DNA from: Heliobacteriaceae bacterium
GTDB taxonomy: Bacteria > Bacillota > Desulfitobacteriia > Heliobacteriales > Heliobacteriaceae
Length of the DNA: 64,000 bases
Assembly: GCA_028707535.1 (NCBI GenBank)
Contig: JAQWAU010000005.1
Span: 26,396 to 90,395, forward strand
Reading direction: 5' to 3'
The notes under the pieces are model-generated. The model was not told the origin of the DNA. It saw only the letters and a program-made list of their open reading frames with translations, and did not search any database. Positions 62,781 through 64,000 of the stretch are shown here, piece by piece (within the stretch, counting starts at the first letter, position 1; each line of letters begins with the position of its first letter). The position numbers and the translations under genes are program-made.

Positions 62781-64000
62781 GTGGCCAAACCGATTGTGGC
62801 GGTGGTTGGCCGGCCCAATGTCGGGAAATCAACACTTTTCAACCGGCTTACCGACAGCCGGGCAGCTATTGTTGAGGATACTCCGGGGGTGACCCGGGAC
62901 CGCCTTTACCGGGATGCCCGGTGGTTGGACCGGGATTTTACTTTGGTTGATACCGGAGGCATGGAATTTAAGGCTGACGGGGATAATCCTTTTACCCAGG
63001 CAACCCGGCTGCAAGTAGAGGTGGCGATCAGCGAAGCGGATGCGATTCTTTTTTTAGTTGACGGCCGGGCGGGATTGACTGCCGGTGACGAGGGCGTAGC
63101 CGCCGTTTTGCGCAAAACCCAAAAGCCGGTATTGCTGGTGGCAAACAAAATCGAAGATTTTGGGCAGCCGGAGCGTTATTATGAGTTTTTCCAGCTTGGG
63201 CTGGGGGAGCCAATTCCCATTTCCGCCGCCCACGGGTTGAATACCGGGGATTTGCTCGATCAGCTGGTGGCTGTCTTGCCGGCAGACACCGGGGAAGTTT
63301 ATAGTCCGGATGTTGTAAAGATCGCGGTGATTGGCCGGCCGAATGTCGGTAAATCTTCCTTGGTTAACGCTCTACTGGGCCAGGAACGGGTGATGGTTTC
63401 CACGATTCCCGGGACTACCCGGGACGCGATCGATACCCCGTTTGACCGGGATGACAAACATTATGTCTTGATTGATACGGCTGGGATGCGACGCAAAGGC
63501 CGGATTGACGAACCGGTAGAACGTTATAGTGTGTTGCGGGCTTTAAGGGCGATTGACCGTAGTGATGTAGCATTGATGGTTATTGACGCTACACAAGGGG
63601 TAACCGAACAGGACAAAAAGATTGCCGGGTATGCCCATGATGGGGGAAAGGCCTGTGTGCTGGTGCTGAACAAATGGGATTTGGTACCCAAGGATGATAA
63701 GACGATGCACCAGTTTGACCGGCAGATCCGGCGGGAATTGTTGTTTTTAAGCTATGTACCGACGGTTTACGTGTCTGCCTTAACCCGCCAGCGGTTACCC
63801 AAAATCCTCGAGTTGGTGGATTTTGTCGCCGAGCAGCACAGCCGGCGGGTGCCTACGGCAGTGGTTAACGAACTTTTGGCCGATATTGTGCGGATTAACC
63901 CGCCGGCAGCCGACCGGACCCGGCGTTTGAAGATTTATTATATGACCCAGGTTGGGGTAAAACCACCGACTTTTATCTTGTTTGTGAATAAAGGTGAGTT
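62781..64000 (+). CDS. der: GTPase Der (EngA), 3' end outside window
   Basis: Essential tandem GTPase for 50S ribosome assembly. 406 codons are visible. Both G domains are complete: [12 protein letters not shown] with DTGGME and NKIE, then [12 protein letters not shown] with [10 protein letters not shown] and NKWD. The C-terminal KH-like domain begins near residue 350 and is cut at the window edge. The GTG start has GAGGAAGGTGA upstream, 23 bases after the preceding gene. Confidence 0.97.
   Translation, partial: MAKPIVAVVGRPNVGKSTLFNRLTDSRAAIVEDTPGVTRDRLYRDARWLDRDFTLVDTGGMEFKADGDNPFTQATRLQVEVAISEADAILFLVDGRAGLTAGDEGVAAVLRKTQKPVLLVANKIEDFGQPERYYEFFQLGLGEPIPISAAHGLNTGDLLDQLVAVLPADTGEVYSPDVVKIAVIGRPNVGKSSLVNALLGQERVMVSTIPGTTRDAIDTPFDRDDKHYVLIDTAGMRRKGRIDEPVERYSVLRALRAIDRSDVALMVIDATQGVTEQDKKIAGYAHDGGKACVLVLNKWDLVPKDDKTMHQFDRQIRRELLFLSYVPTVYVSALTRQRLPKILELVDFVAEQHSRRVPTAVVNELLADIVRINPPAADRTRRLKIYYMTQVGVKPPTFILFVNKGE

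Noticed and set aside
1..64000. Mobile elements, prophage, CRISPR arrays, tRNA and rRNA genes
   Set aside because: I looked for transposase or integrase motifs, regularly spaced repeats and cloverleaf sequences in the gaps and saw none. The only regular repeat is the GAG series at 9409-9452.

Overview
This window looks like chromosomal DNA from an anaerobic, probably respiring member of the Clostridia, close to the Peptococcaceae/Moorella/Carboxydothermus type. This is an inference from gene content, not a phylogeny. The pointers are: an IspH-ribosomal protein S1 fusion, a trp leader built for the TRAP regulator, the futalosine menaquinone route, NirJ1/NirJ2-type heme enzymes from siroheme, a selenocysteine formate dehydrogenase, strong Shine-Dalgarno sites, and many TTG/GTG starts. 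By eye GC is in the mid-50s, with a marked excess of CCGG. Gene density is high, and no gene-free stretch exceeds 300 bases. I see no rRNA, tRNA, CRISPR array, insertion sequence or prophage gene.

Layout. (1) 1-7155: a sigma-54 activator (5' end cut by the window), then a sigma-54 promoter and a four-gene operon that takes up 4-hydroxybutyrate and converts it through its CoA ester to crotonyl-CoA and butyryl-CoA. (2) 7242-9286: two small unknown genes and a secreted S41 protease on the minus strand. (3) 9358-21387: aromatic amino acid block. A TRAP-type leader precedes trpE-G-D-C-F (no trpB or trpA here), then an attenuator-like leader precedes DAHP synthase, tyrA and aroA. cmk, plsC and ispH-rpsA follow. 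(4) 21466-22807: a Met/His-rich unknown protein and a secreted protein. (5) 22904-27723: threonine/aspartate family genes, in which a phosphoglycerate-mutase-like protein probably stands in for homoserine kinase. speD follows. (6) 28442-36321: menaquinone synthesis (hepS-like, menG, mqnL, mqnP, mqnE, mqnA, mqnC), then tatC. (7) 36544-42281: formate dehydrogenase N (selenoprotein fdnG, fdnH, fdnI), fdhE and tatA. (8) 42358-53372: hepT and a near-complete route from glutamyl-tRNA to heme via siroheme. (9) 53543-56167: a chemoreceptor and a DedA protein. (10) 56279-58647: ilvBN. (11) 58678-64000: type 2 IPP isomerase, two poorly known membrane/envelope proteins, a PDZ-radical SAM protein and der (3' end cut).

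How it fits together. From 28.4 to 53.4 kb the window holds most of what is needed to build a membrane formate:menaquinone oxidoreductase. It encodes the isoprenoid tail, the quinone head group, the heme for the cytochrome b subunit, the Tat exporter, the enzyme and its maturation factor. The main points for follow-up are the TRAP leader, the sigma-54 circuit of the 4-hydroxybutyrate operon, the selenocysteine codon and its SECIS-like hairpin, the proposed homoserine kinase, and several proteins of unknown function.
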